Source: a virus
IMG/VR virus record: IMGVR_UViG_3300030117_001806
Span: 1 to 47,729 of that record
Direction: 5' to 3' (one strand)
Length of the DNA stretch: 47,729 nt
The notes beneath the pieces are model-generated. The model had not been told where the DNA came from. It saw nothing but the letters and a program-made list of their open reading frames with translations, and made no database searches. This document shows, piece after piece, positions 1 to 7,725 of the stretch. How positions within the stretch are numbered: the first letter of the stretch is position 1; the number at the start of each line of letters is the position of its first letter. The position numbers and the translations under genes are program-made.

Positions 1-105
1 TGGCTATTGCCTACACCTACAGAAATGGCTAGAGGTTTTATAAATTTTGTGTTAAGATTGTTTGGAAGAAAAGATAACCCCAAATACGAAAGGTACAAGC
101 ACTAG
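1..105 (+). CDS. 3' end of a truncated small phage protein
   Basis: An open frame runs from the first base to a TAG at 103-105 and ends one base before the ATG of the next gene. The readable tail is short, hydrophobic in the middle and ends in a basic stretch (FGRKDNPKYERYKH). The gene enters from outside the window, or it could start at the ATG at 25. No family is recognised. The tight spacing to the next ATG is typical of the late operon and is the main reason for calling it. Confidence 0.4.
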   Translation, partial: WLLPTPTEMARGFINFVLRLFGRKDNPKYERYKH

Positions 106-106
106 C

Positions 107-409
107 ATGTCAAGTCAAAGTAGACGAAAAGTTCGTAAAGATGCAATGAAGGGTATGTCTATTCGTAGTGGAGATTTAAGACCTACCAAACAAGGTGCAG
201 GTATGACTCCACAAGCAGTTCGTAAACACAATAGAAGAACAGGTGGAAACTTAAAAACAGCAGTAACTGAAAAGAAACCAACAGGAAAAAGAGCAGCAAG
301 GAGAAAATCATATTGTGCTAGGTCTGCAGGACAGATGAAGAAGTTTCCAAAAGCAGCAAAAGATCCTAATAGTAGATTAAGACAGGCAAGGAGAAGATGG
401 AATTGTTGA
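107..409 (+). CDS. Small basic phage protein, DUF6321-like
   Basis: A 100-residue very basic protein. The C-terminal half has a pattern I know from many marine phages: GGNLKTAV, then a K/R-rich stretch, SYCARSAGQMKK, and an ending of the type DPNSRLRQARRRWNC. This resembles DUF6321, whose function is unknown. An upstream in-frame TTG at 62 would add 15 residues, but the ATG at 107 follows the upstream stop by one base and gives a better N-terminus. The high charge suggests nucleic-acid or capsid-interior association, which is inference. Confidence 0.7.
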   Translation: MSSQSRRKVRKDAMKGMSIRSGDLRPTKQGAGMTPQAVRKHNRRTGGNLKTAVTEKKPTGKRAARRKSYCARSAGQMKKFPKAAKDPNSRLRQARRRWNC

Positions 410-474
410 TTATTTGTTCAAAGTGTGTACAATACCAATTATGTCGTAATAATGGAAAGTGTTTAAAACTATAA
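397..474 (+). CDS. 25-residue Cys-rich mini-protein
   Basis: A 25-codon frame starts inside the end of the preceding gene and stops with a TAA at 472-474 that overlaps the next start codon (TAATG). AAGGAG lies at 388-393, close before the ATG. The peptide has a CSKC pair followed by two more cysteines (CRNNGKC), a possible miniature zinc knuckle. The overlaps on both sides argue for a translated coupling peptide. No family is recognised and it could be chance. Confidence 0.4.
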   Translation: MELLIICSKCVQYQLCRNNGKCLKL

Positions 475-686
475 TGTGGCTACCAATTATATTAGTGTGT
501 ACAGCACCTTACGTTCAATCCTGTAATATGATAACAGGTTTAGAATTACTTAGAGATAAAGAAACTTGTTTTGCAGAAGCAAATGCAAAAGCTCAAACTC
601 TTTTGAATAGTCCTACTATTTATATGGCTAAACCTGCTTGTCAGATTCTGCCTGAAAAAGTTTTAGAAAAAGAAACTGATATTTAA
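474..686 (+). CDS. Small secreted or membrane-anchored protein
   Basis: A 70-residue protein starting at the ATG that overlaps the upstream stop; a GTG at 459 is an in-frame alternative. The first 15 residues are hydrophobic (MWLPIILVCTAPYV) and precede a QSC, so a signal peptide or weak lipobox is possible. The rest is soluble and has two more cysteines, which could form disulfides in the periplasm. It sits among small late genes. Function unknown. Confidence 0.6.
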   Translation: MWLPIILVCTAPYVQSCNMITGLELLRDKETCFAEANAKAQTLLNSPTIYMAKPACQILPEKVLEKETDI

Positions 687-700
687 TAAGGAGATGTGTA

Positions 701-988
701 GTGCCTGTTGAAAAAGTAGCAGATGGTTATCGTTGGGGTAAGACAGGAAAGGTCTACAAGACGAGAGCTGCAGCAGAACGTCAGGGTAGAGCCATCAAAG
801 CAAGTGGGTATAGTAAGGGAGGTAGCACTGTGAATAAAGCAGGTAACTACACAAAGCCTGGTATGCGTAAGTCTTTGTTCAATTCTATCAAAGCAGGTGG
901 TAAAGGTGGTAAGCCAGGGCAATGGTCTGCACGTAAAGCACAGATGTTAGCAAAACAATATAAATCTAGAGGTGGAGGGTATAAGTAA
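701..988 (+). CDS. Small basic Gly/Lys-rich phage protein
   Basis: A 95-residue basic protein starting at GTG after AAGGAG (688-693). The N-terminus (WGKTGKVYKTRAAAERQGRA) is like short phage proteins that carry a YRWGKxGKxY motif. The C-terminal half (KPGMRKSLFNSIKAGGKG, then WSARKAQMLAKQYK) recurs in marine phages in my memory. The stop overlaps the next ATG (TAATG at 986-990). Probably virion-associated or DNA-binding; the function is not known. Confidence 0.65.
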   Translation: MPVEKVADGYRWGKTGKVYKTRAAAERQGRAIKASGYSKGGSTVNKAGNYTKPGMRKSLFNSIKAGGKGGKPGQWSARKAQMLAKQYKSRGGGYK

Positions 989-1161
989 TGAAAGTAGACG
1001 CACCAAAAGGTTTTCATTGGATGAAACAATCAAATGGTTCTTACAAGTTAATGAAACACACAGGAAAGTTTGTTCCTCACAAAGGAGCAAGTTTAAAGGC
1101 TGACTTTTCTATACAGAAGGCACACAGTAATGGCTCTAGCAAAAAGTCAAAAAAGTCTTAA
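988..1161 (+). CDS. Conserved 57-residue phage protein
   Basis: Starts at the ATG overlapping the upstream TAA and ends with a TAA at 1159-1161, inside the following gene. The peptide reads APKGFHWMKQSNGSYKLMKH, then GKFVPHKGASLKADFSIQKA, and a Ser/Lys tail. I recognise this as a recurring small protein of marine phages. The compact, aromatic and basic composition suggests a folded beta-rich unit. Function unknown. Confidence 0.65.
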   Translation: MKVDAPKGFHWMKQSNGSYKLMKHTGKFVPHKGASLKADFSIQKAHSNGSSKKSKKS

Positions 1162-1366
1162 AGATTGGGGAAAACAAAAGTGGAGGACTTCAGATCGTTC
1201 TCCTTCCAAAGGCAAAAAGAGATATCTTCCTGATGCCGCTTGGAAATCTTTATCTCCTTCTGAGAAAGCAGCCACAAATCGAGCCAAAGCAAAAGGCAAT
1301 CGAAAAGGCAAACAGTTTGTTCGCCAACCCAAATCAATCGCAAAGAAAACTGCTAGATACAGATAG
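1130..1366 (+). CDS. DUF5872-like small basic protein
   Basis: A 78-residue protein overlapping the previous gene by 32 bases. Key features are KSLKDWGKQKWRTSDRSPSK, KRYLPDAAWKSLSPSEKAAT and an ending KGKQFVRQPKSIAKKTARYR. This resembles DUF5872, found in phages and large DNA viruses, with no proven function. The charge pattern fits a nucleic-acid-binding or capsid-packaged protein. A purine-rich AGAAGG about 10 bases upstream of the ATG may serve as the ribosome site. Confidence 0.75.
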   Translation: MALAKSQKSLKDWGKQKWRTSDRSPSKGKKRYLPDAAWKSLSPSEKAATNRAKAKGNRKGKQFVRQPKSIAKKTARYR

Positions 1367-1378
1367 AAGGAGATATTA

Positions 1379-1900
1379 ATGGCTAAAAAAGTGACATTAA
1401 CTGCTTGGATTAATAGTAAACTGAAAGACAAAGGTTTGACTGTTAAACAAGCTAAAAAGAATGCAGGAAAATATAAAAGTATAGCTGCTGCAAAAAGGGC
1501 AGGAAGTTTATATTACACCAACAAAGATGGTAAAATTATGATCGCAGCTTATGCTGAAGATTTGAAGAAGCCTTTAAAAAAACCTAAAAATAGTGATAAA
1601 GTTTTTGATAGAAATTTAAAAGGTGATAAATTAATAGAAGTTGGTAAAAATATTAATAAAAAAGCATTTCCTGCTGCTAATAAGGATAAAATTACTAAAA
1701 AGAAATTAGGGCCTCATGTTAGTGAACCAGGAGACTTACAAGGACCTAAACTTAAACAAAGAGTTCCATCTAAACCTCCCATAAGACTTCATGTTAAAAC
1801 TTTAGAACGCCAAAGAGAAAGAAAAGCTTGGGAAAAGAAATATGGGACCTTCTATAATAACAATGGAGTCTTAAAAAAGAAATATGGTGGAAAAGGATAA
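1379..1900 (+). CDS. Lysine-rich phage protein of unknown function
   Basis: A 173-residue protein behind AAGGAGATATTA. The N-terminal 65 residues look like a small folded domain (YKSIAAAKRAGSLYYTNKDG, KIMIAAYAEDLKKP) that recurs at the start of several phage virion-associated proteins. The remainder is low-complexity, Lys/Pro-rich and probably disordered. It lies among similar basic proteins, which suggests a shared role in head assembly or host DNA binding. That role is inference. Confidence 0.6.
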   Translation: MAKKVTLTAWINSKLKDKGLTVKQAKKNAGKYKSIAAAKRAGSLYYTNKDGKIMIAAYAEDLKKPLKKPKNSDKVFDRNLKGDKLIEVGKNINKKAFPAANKDKITKKKLGPHVSEPGDLQGPKLKQRVPSKPPIRLHVKTLERQRERKAWEKKYGTFYNNNGVLKKKYGGKG

Positions 1901-1904
1901 TAGC

Positions 1905-2318
1905 ATGGCACTTGTTATTATGATTGGTGAAGCAAAAAAGAAACCCTCTACAACAAAAGGAAAAAAGAAAATGATGCACAAAAAGAAAAAGACTGGTATG
2001 AATATGGGTGGTCAACTCAAGAAGCCTAATCCTTCACAAACAGGATTAAAAAAATTGCCTGAATCAGTAAGAAATAAAATGGGATTTATGGCTAAAGGTG
2101 GTATGCCCAAGAAAAAAACTGGTATGGGGCATGGAGGAATGTCTAAAAAGAAACCTGGTATGGGACATGGAGGAATGTCCAAAAAGAAAACTGGTATGAT
2201 GTATGGTGGCATGATGCCTAAGAAAAAGAAGACTGCCATGATGGGTGGTGGTATGACAGACTATCGTAAAAAAGGAATGTTTTATGGTGGTATGACAAAG
2301 AAAGGTAACAAGAAGTAA
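1905..2318 (+). CDS. Met/Gly/Lys-repeat protein
   Basis: A 137-residue protein; the ATG at 1905 is chosen because AAGGA lies six bases upstream, while the in-frame ATG at 1884 is inside the previous gene and lacks a site. The C-terminal 80 residues are built of a degenerate 12-13 residue repeat, G-M-x-H/Y-G-G-M-S/P-K-K-K-T/P, present about six times. Met-Gly-rich motifs of this kind occur in marine phage proteins. They could be disordered metal- or redox-sensitive linkers or phase-separating tails; function unknown. Confidence 0.6.
   Translation: MALVIMIGEAKKKPSTTKGKKKMMHKKKKTGMNMGGQLKKPNPSQTGLKKLPESVRNKMGFMAKGGMPKKKTGMGHGGMSKKKPGMGHGGMSKKKTGMMYGGMMPKKKKTAMMGGGMTDYRKKGMFYGGMTKKGNKK
2101..2300 (+). 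repeat. Degenerate tandem repeat encoding GMxHGGMxKKKTG
   Basis: Related units of about 36-39 bases follow one another, each with a GGAGGAATGTC-like or GGTGGTATG core then AAAAAGAAA. Units two and three are nearly identical. The repeat is in frame and so lies at protein level as well as DNA level. Confidence 0.7.
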
Positions 2319-2678
2319 ATGTTATCAACAGCTAATTATTTTAGTAAAGCTGTTAATCTTTCTGCTACAGCAGGAGGGGCGAGTGGTGATGTTATCTACA
2401 CTTGCCCTTCAGAATTTACTTCGTTAATCACTTACTTACATATTTCAAATGGTGCAGCAAGCACAAAGAAATATAGCATTCAATATTATGAAGCATTAAC
2501 AACAACGTATCATTTTTTAGTTGATGAACATAGCCTTGCTGCTAATACTGTTTTTGAAGTTATTCAAGGAGGAGGGTACTTAGCGTTAAAACCTGGAGAC
2601 AAAATAGTTGGTTTTGAAGATTCATCTTCAGACTTTCATGTTGTGCTATCTGGTGAGGAGCATTACACACCTACTTAA
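2319..2678 (+). CDS. Putative beta-sandwich virion protein
   Basis: A 119-residue protein that starts directly after the previous stop. It alternates Thr/Ser/Val-rich strands with Gly turns: IYTCPSEFTSLITYLHISNG, then VIQGGGYLALKPGDKIVGFE. This pattern is usual for small beta-sandwich decoration or fibre-tip proteins of phages. It contains no catalytic motif. It sits between basic small proteins and the packaging genes. The role is inferred from composition only. Confidence 0.5.
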   Translation: MLSTANYFSKAVNLSATAGGASGDVIYTCPSEFTSLITYLHISNGAASTKKYSIQYYEALTTTYHFLVDEHSLAANTVFEVIQGGGYLALKPGDKIVGFEDSSSDFHVVLSGEEHYTPT

Positions 2679-2710
2679 TTAAGTTGAGTTTTGGAGAGGA
2701 GACTTGATGA

Positions 2711-3172
2711 ATGGACCCAGTAACCATTATAACTGGTGCTACTGTTGCATTTAACGCTTTAAAAAAAGGTCTGTCCATTGGAAAAGACCTACAAGATATG
2801 TCAGGACAGCTTTCTTCGTGGGCAGGTTTCATGAGTGATCTAACCTACGCAGATCAAAAAAATAAAAATCCTCCTTGGTGGAAAGCAGTAGGAGGTTCTG
2901 TAGAAGCAGAAGCCATTGAAATATTTACAGCTAAAAAAAAAGCTGAAGCTATGAGAAAAGAATTAAAAGATCACATTACATTTTCTATGGGTAGAGCAGC
3001 TTGGGAAGAGCTCTTAGCTACAGAAGCAGAAATAAGAAAACAAAAAAAAGAACAAGAATATAGAGCAGCTGAAATAAGAGAAGGAATTATTACATGGATA
3101 GCTTCGTTTCTAGTGCTTACATTAGGAATAGGAGTTCTTGCCGCAGTAATATATATGGTGGAATATGCGTAA
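2711..3172 (+). CDS. Tail-anchored membrane protein; lysis candidate
   Basis: A 153-residue protein with an alpha-helical, charged soluble part (residues 1-125) and one C-terminal transmembrane helix (about 128-150, IITWIASFLVLTLGIGVLAA). NPPWWKAVGGSVEAEAIEIF in the middle is a signature I recall from marine phage hypothetical proteins. It lies directly upstream of the small terminase, the slot occupied in T7 by the holin gene 17.5. A holin or other lysis role is therefore possible. The large cytoplasmic domain is unusual for a holin, so other membrane roles remain open. The end overlaps the next start by 8 bases. Confidence 0.6.
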   Translation: MDPVTIITGATVAFNALKKGLSIGKDLQDMSGQLSSWAGFMSDLTYADQKNKNPPWWKAVGGSVEAEAIEIFTAKKKAEAMRKELKDHITFSMGRAAWEELLATEAEIRKQKKEQEYRAAEIREGIITWIASFLVLTLGIGVLAAVIYMVEYA

Positions 3173-3527
3173 GAATATAACAGAAAAACAACAGAAATTT
3201 CTTGATGTGCTATTTGAAGATGCACAAGGAGATCCTGTCAAAGCAAAAAAACTTGCAGGATATGCTGATGCTGTTTCTTCAACACAAATCGTTAACTCTC
3301 TATCAGATGAAATTGCTGAGTTAACAAAAAAATTTATTGCACAATCTTCAACAAAAGCAGCTTACACAATGTATTCAGTAATGACTGATCCTACTGATCT
3401 AGGTGTAAAAGAAAAAATGTTGGCTGCAAAAGATATTTTAGATCGTGCAGGATTTACAAAAACAGAAAAGGTAGAAGTAAAAGCACAAGAGCCTTTATTT
3501 ATTTTACCTGCGAAAGACAATGAGTAG
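3165..3527 (+). CDS. Terminase small subunit-like protein
   Basis: A 120-residue protein with an N-terminal HTH of small-terminase type: LTEKQQ-like start (ITEKQQKFLDVLFEDAQGD), then an alanine-rich helix and AGYAD. Small terminases recognise the packaging site and regulate the large subunit. The gene is two places upstream of the large subunit and overlaps both neighbours by 8 bases, so translation is coupled. The C-terminal part (KMLAAKDILDRAGF) is a common segment of this family. Confidence 0.7.
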   Translation: MRKNITEKQQKFLDVLFEDAQGDPVKAKKLAGYADAVSSTQIVNSLSDEIAELTKKFIAQSSTKAAYTMYSVMTDPTDLGVKEKMLAAKDILDRAGFTKTEKVEVKAQEPLFILPAKDNE

Positions 3528-4023
3528 ACGAGCTTCAATAGCAGATCACCCAACTAATGTTGATTGGAAAATACCTTTAAGAGGTAAGATGGGGGAGTGG
3601 TATCCCATTATTAGAATAGGAAGACATGTGCCATTTGGCTACGAACAAGATGAAAAGGATGAAGATCTTTTAGTTCCTGTTCCTGAACAATTAGAACTTT
3701 TAGAAAAAGCGAAGTTGTTTTTACAGGATTATAGTGTTAGACAAGTATCAAAATGGTTATCAGATCAATCTGGTAGATATATATCACATGTAGGGTTATA
3801 CAAACGTGTCAGAATGGAAGAAAAAAGGCGTAGGGCTTCGTCAAACTACAGGCAATATGCCAAAAAATATAAAGAAGCGGCAAGGAAAAGCGAGAAGATC
3901 GAAAAAGAAAGACTTGGTGGTAGAGCAACCAGAACTCTTGATGAAGGAGACAACTGGCAACCTCTCGCCACAGGAGACAGATGCCCTACCTGTGGCACAA
4001 CAAGAAGTCATCTTCAAGCCTAA
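3520..4023 (+). CDS. HTH packaging-associated protein
   Basis: A 167-residue protein. Residues 1-60 are conserved in marine phages (WKIPLRGKMGEWYPII, HVPFGYEQDEKDEDLL). A helix-turn-helix of recombinase type follows (YSVRQVSKWLSDQSGRYISH, ending VGLYKRVR). A basic coiled helix and a C-terminal CPTCG pair complete it; one CxxC pair alone is unlikely to form a full zinc site. Its place between small and large terminase suggests a second DNA-recognition component of packaging. About 165 bases of its end are also read in the +1-shifted frame of the terminase. Confidence 0.7.
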   Translation: MSRRASIADHPTNVDWKIPLRGKMGEWYPIIRIGRHVPFGYEQDEKDEDLLVPVPEQLELLEKAKLFLQDYSVRQVSKWLSDQSGRYISHVGLYKRVRMEEKRRRASSNYRQYAKKYKEAARKSEKIEKERLGGRATRTLDEGDNWQPLATGDRCPTCGTTRSHLQA

Positions 4024-5392
4024 TCCAGGGCCTCAAACAAAGTTTTTAGCTTCAACAGAACAAGAGGTACTATATGGCGGCGCAGCCGGGGGCGGCAAGA
4101 GCTATTCGATGGTTGCAGATCCAGTTAGGTACTTTAGCAACCCACATGCACGAATGCTACTTGTTCGTAGGAGTACTGAAGAGTTACGAGAGCTTATTTC
4201 TGTAAGTAAGCAGTTATACCCAAAAGCAGTTCCAGGGATTAAATTTATGGAACGAGACAAAACTTGGGTAGCTCCTAATGGAGCAACATTGTGGATGTCA
4301 TACCTAGATAGAGATGATGACGTTATGAGATACCAAGGTCAAGCTTTTAACTGGATTGGCTTTGACGAATTAACACAATGGCCTTCGCCTTACGCTTGGA
4401 ACTATATGAGATCTCGACTTCGTTCTACAAGATCCTCTGGTTTACCCCTTTTTATGAGAGCAACTAGTAATCCAGGAGGCCCAGGACATAGTTGGGTAAG
4501 AAAACATTTTCTAGATCCAAGTCCACCAGGAGAAGCTTTTTGGGCAACAGGCGAAGATGGAGAAGTAATTACATGGCCTAAAGGTCATACCAGAGAGGGT
4601 CAACCTTTATTTAGACGCAAGTTTATTCCTGCTACATTGTTTGACAATCCTTACCTCTCTGAAGATGGTATGTACGAAGCGAACCTTCTTTCTTTACCTG
4701 AACATCAAAGAAGACAATTGTTGGAGGGGGATTGGGATGTTAATGAAGGTGCAGCTTTTCCAGAGTTTAACAGGAAGATACATGTTATAGATCCTTACGA
4801 TTTACCTTCAAGTTGGTATCGTTTTAGAGCAGCTGACTATGGTTATGGATCTTACACAGGTGTTCTTTGGTTTGCAGTAGTTCCAGGGTCTGAACAGCTA
4901 ATAGTGTACAGGGAGTTATACGTATCTAAAGTAATAGCAACTGATTTGGCTGACACGATCCTGGAATTAGAGGAAGGGGAAAAAATAAGATATGGTGTTT
5001 TAGACTCATCTTTGTGGCATAAACGAGGAGATACAGGTCCTAGTTTAGCAGAGCAAATGATATTAAAAGGTTGCAGATGGCGGCCTTCTGATAGATCAAA
5101 AGGTTCTCGTGTAGCAGGTAAAAATGAAATTCATAGAAGATTACAAATAGATGAGTTTACAGAAGAACCAAGACTTGTTATATTTAATAATTGCACTAAT
5201 ATCATATCACAACTACCTTCGATACCTCTTGATAAAAACAATTCAGAGGATGTCGATACAAAGTCAGAAGATCACCTCTACGATGCTTTACGATATGGTG
5301 TGATGACAAGACCACGAAGTAACATCTTTGATTTTGATGTTGCATCACAACGAACAGGGTTTCAAGCGTCAGACCCTACATTTGGTTATTAA
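3857..5392 (+). CDS. terL: Terminase large subunit (packaging ATPase-nuclease)
   Basis: Packages DNA through the portal and cuts concatemers. The frame is open from a GTG at 3806; I place the start at the ATG at 3857, with 3941 as another option, because none has a strong ribosome site. Numbered from 3806, Walker A GGAAGGGKS is at about 91-99 and Walker B IGFDE at 184-188. The RNase H-like nuclease acids are near 344 (AADYGYG), 400 (VLDSS) and 493 (LYDALRY). The conserved entry segment PNPGPQTKFL precedes Walker A. The N-terminal 50 residues, basic and Lys-rich, lie wholly inside the preceding HTH gene. Confidence 0.93.
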   Translation: MPKNIKKRQGKARRSKKKDLVVEQPELLMKETTGNLSPQETDALPVAQQEVIFKPNPGPQTKFLASTEQEVLYGGAAGGGKSYSMVADPVRYFSNPHARMLLVRRSTEELRELISVSKQLYPKAVPGIKFMERDKTWVAPNGATLWMSYLDRDDDVMRYQGQAFNWIGFDELTQWPSPYAWNYMRSRLRSTRSSGLPLFMRATSNPGGPGHSWVRKHFLDPSPPGEAFWATGEDGEVITWPKGHTREGQPLFRRKFIPATLFDNPYLSEDGMYEANLLSLPEHQRRQLLEGDWDVNEGAAFPEFNRKIHVIDPYDLPSSWYRFRAADYGYGSYTGVLWFAVVPGSEQLIVYRELYVSKVIATDLADTILELEEGEKIRYGVLDSSLWHKRGDTGPSLAEQMILKGCRWRPSDRSKGSRVAGKNEIHRRLQIDEFTEEPRLVIFNNCTNIISQLPSIPLDKNNSEDVDTKSEDHLYDALRYGVMTRPRSNIFDFDVASQRTGFQASDPTFGY

Positions 5393-5401
5393 GGATAGAA
5401 T

Positions 5402-7534
5402 ATGGAAGAAGATGATATCATAAACTCTGAAGAGTTAGTAATTGACGAAGAAGATTCAGTGCATCTTGAAGACTCACAGGACACTACTGGTCATGATCCT
5501 AAAGCAGGAACAATCATAGGCTTTGTTCAAGAACGATATAAGAAAGCTGAAAAGGCTAGATACTCTGACGAGCAACGTTGGATTAAATCCTATCAGAATT
5601 ATAGAGGAATCTATGGTCCTGACGTACAGTTTACTTCAACAGAAAAGTCTAGAGTTTTTGTTAAAGTTACAAAAACAAAAGTTTTGGCAGCGTATGGTCA
5701 GATTGTAGAAGTTTTATTTGGATCACATAAATTTCCTGTATCTATTAATCCAACTACTTTACCAGATGGGATTGCTGAATCTGTTCACTTTGAAACCAAC
5801 AAAGACATGAAAAAAGCAATCAAAGATTTTGATGAAAAGAATGAAGAAGAAGAAGAGGAAGATCCATCATTAAAGCCTGGTGAAACAATTATTGATCTTA
5901 GAGAACGTCTTGGTGGTTTGAAAAAGAAGTTAGAACCTGTAATAGAAGATCTTGAAGAAGGTCCAGGGACAACCCCTACTCAAGTTACTTTCCATCCTGC
6001 GATGGTGGCAGCAAAAAAGATGGAAAAGAAAATACATGATCAATTAGAAGAATCTCACGCTAACAAACATTTGAGAAATGCGGCGTTTGAATGTTCGTTG
6101 TTTGGCACAGGAATCATGAAAGGTCCTTTTGCTTTAGACAAAGAATATCCTAATTGGAATGAAGAAGGAAAATATTCTCCTATTTTTAAAACAATACCTC
6201 AAACTTGTGATGTTTCTATTTGGAACTTTTATCCAGATCCAGATGCAAACAACATGGAAGACGCTGAGTATGTATTAGAAAAACATAAATTATCTCGTTC
6301 CCAAATCAGAGCTTTGAAAAGAAGACCTTTCTTTAGAGATGCTTCTATTGATGCAGCTATTGAGATTGGAGAATCTTACTCAAAAGAATGGTGGGAACAG
6401 GTTATGGAGGATGCTGATCAAGAAACAAGATCAGAACGATTTGATGTTCTAGAGTTTTGGGGGTATGTTGATAGAACTATTCTCGAAGGACACGATATTG
6501 AAATACCTAAAGAGTTGAAAGATAATGATCAACTTGCTGTAAATATTTGGATTTGTAATGGTCAGGTCTTGAGACTTGTAATGAATCCTTTTACACCTTC
6601 GATCTTACCTTACTACTCTTTTCCTTTTGAAGTAAATCCTTACTCTTTCTTTGGTATAGGTATCGCAGAAAATATGGATGACACACAGACTTTAATGAAT
6701 GGTTTCATGAGGATGTCAGTGGACAATGCTGCACTATCAGGAAACTTATTGATAGAAGTAGATGAAACAAATCTGGTGCCGGGACAAGATCTTTCTATCT
6801 ATCCGGGAAAAGTATTTAGAAGACAAGGTGGAGCTCCAGGACAAGGGATTTTTGGCACTAAATTTCCAAACGTAGCGAATGAGAACATGCAGATGTTTGA
6901 CAAAGCTAGAGTTCTTGCAGATGAATCCACAGGTTTTCCTTCGTTTGCTCATGGACAAACAGGCATACAAGGTGTGGGGCGAACTGCTTCTGGTATCTCA
7001 ATGCTCATGTCAGCTGCGAATGGAAGTATTAGAACAGTTGTAAAGAATATAGACGATTACTTACTAGGACCTTTGGGTAAAGCATTCTTCAGTTTTAATA
7101 TGCAGTTTAACTTTGATCCTGAAATTAAAGGAGATCTCGAAGTTAAAGCTGAAGGAACGCAATCTTTAATGGCGAATGAAGTACGTAGCCAAAGACTGAT
7201 GCAGTTCTTGGGTGTTGTACAAAATCCAGTTCTTGCGCCTTTTGCAAAAATGGATTATATCATTAGAGAGATAGCAAACTCAATGGATCTTGATCCTGAC
7301 AAAGTAGTAAACTCTATGCAAGATGCAGCAGTACAAGCTGAAATACTGAAGAAGTTTCAAGAAGAAAATCCACCACCTCCACCTCCACAAGGAGCTCCGG
7401 GACAAGCACCACAAGGTGCAGTTCCTGCAGGAGCACAAGCTCAAGATACACAAGGAACTGGTGGTGGTACAATAGGTACAGGCACAGCACCTACTCCAGG
7501 AGAACAAGGATTCACAGGAACTGAAGGTCAATAA
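5402..7534 (+). CDS. Portal protein
   Basis: A 710-residue portal protein, the dodecameric channel at the head vertex. AAGGA lies seven bases before the ATG. It has an acidic N-terminus, a segment RVFVKVTKTKVLAAYGQIVE typical of podovirus portals, a long crown-like helix region, and a disordered Pro/Gln/Gly-rich tail (about 655-710) with a run of six prolines. Position directly after the terminase is standard. Its size fits the larger portals of short-tailed phages. The stop overlaps the next ATG (TAATG). Confidence 0.88.
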   Translation: MEEDDIINSEELVIDEEDSVHLEDSQDTTGHDPKAGTIIGFVQERYKKAEKARYSDEQRWIKSYQNYRGIYGPDVQFTSTEKSRVFVKVTKTKVLAAYGQIVEVLFGSHKFPVSINPTTLPDGIAESVHFETNKDMKKAIKDFDEKNEEEEEEDPSLKPGETIIDLRERLGGLKKKLEPVIEDLEEGPGTTPTQVTFHPAMVAAKKMEKKIHDQLEESHANKHLRNAAFECSLFGTGIMKGPFALDKEYPNWNEEGKYSPIFKTIPQTCDVSIWNFYPDPDANNMEDAEYVLEKHKLSRSQIRALKRRPFFRDASIDAAIEIGESYSKEWWEQVMEDADQETRSERFDVLEFWGYVDRTILEGHDIEIPKELKDNDQLAVNIWICNGQVLRLVMNPFTPSILPYYSFPFEVNPYSFFGIGIAENMDDTQTLMNGFMRMSVDNAALSGNLLIEVDETNLVPGQDLSIYPGKVFRRQGGAPGQGIFGTKFPNVANENMQMFDKARVLADESTGFPSFAHGQTGIQGVGRTASGISMLMSAANGSIRTVVKNIDDYLLGPLGKAFFSFNMQFNFDPEIKGDLEVKAEGTQSLMANEVRSQRLMQFLGVVQNPVLAPFAKMDYIIREIANSMDLDPDKVVNSMQDAAVQAEILKKFQEENPPPPPPQGAPGQAPQGAVPAGAQAQDTQGTGGGTIGTGTAPTPGEQGFTGTEGQ

Positions 7535-7725
7535 TGAAAATAAAACTTTTAGTGAATAACAAAGAAATTTGGGATGCACTGAACCTAGAGCTTGATAGAA
7601 AGATAGACTTTGCACATAAACAAATGGAACAGGCTAGACAGCCTGAAGATTTGTATAGATTACAAGGTGAAATTAAAGCTTTAAGAAATTTAAAATTTTT
7701 AAGGGATGAAGTGAATGGTCGTTAA
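7534..7725 (+). CDS. Small helical protein between portal and lysin-virion gene
   Basis: A 63-residue, highly charged, all-helical protein (NKEIWDALNLELDRKIDFAH, then YRLQGEIKALRNLKFLRD). I recognise it as a common small gene after the portal in marine podoviruses, often with the same ending L-R-D-x-V-N-G. It probably forms a short coiled coil. A role in head assembly or scaffold-portal contact is likely but unproven. It overlaps both neighbours, by 1 and 11 bases. Confidence 0.7.
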   Translation: MKIKLLVNNKEIWDALNLELDRKIDFAHKQMEQARQPEDLYRLQGEIKALRNLKFLRDEVNGR

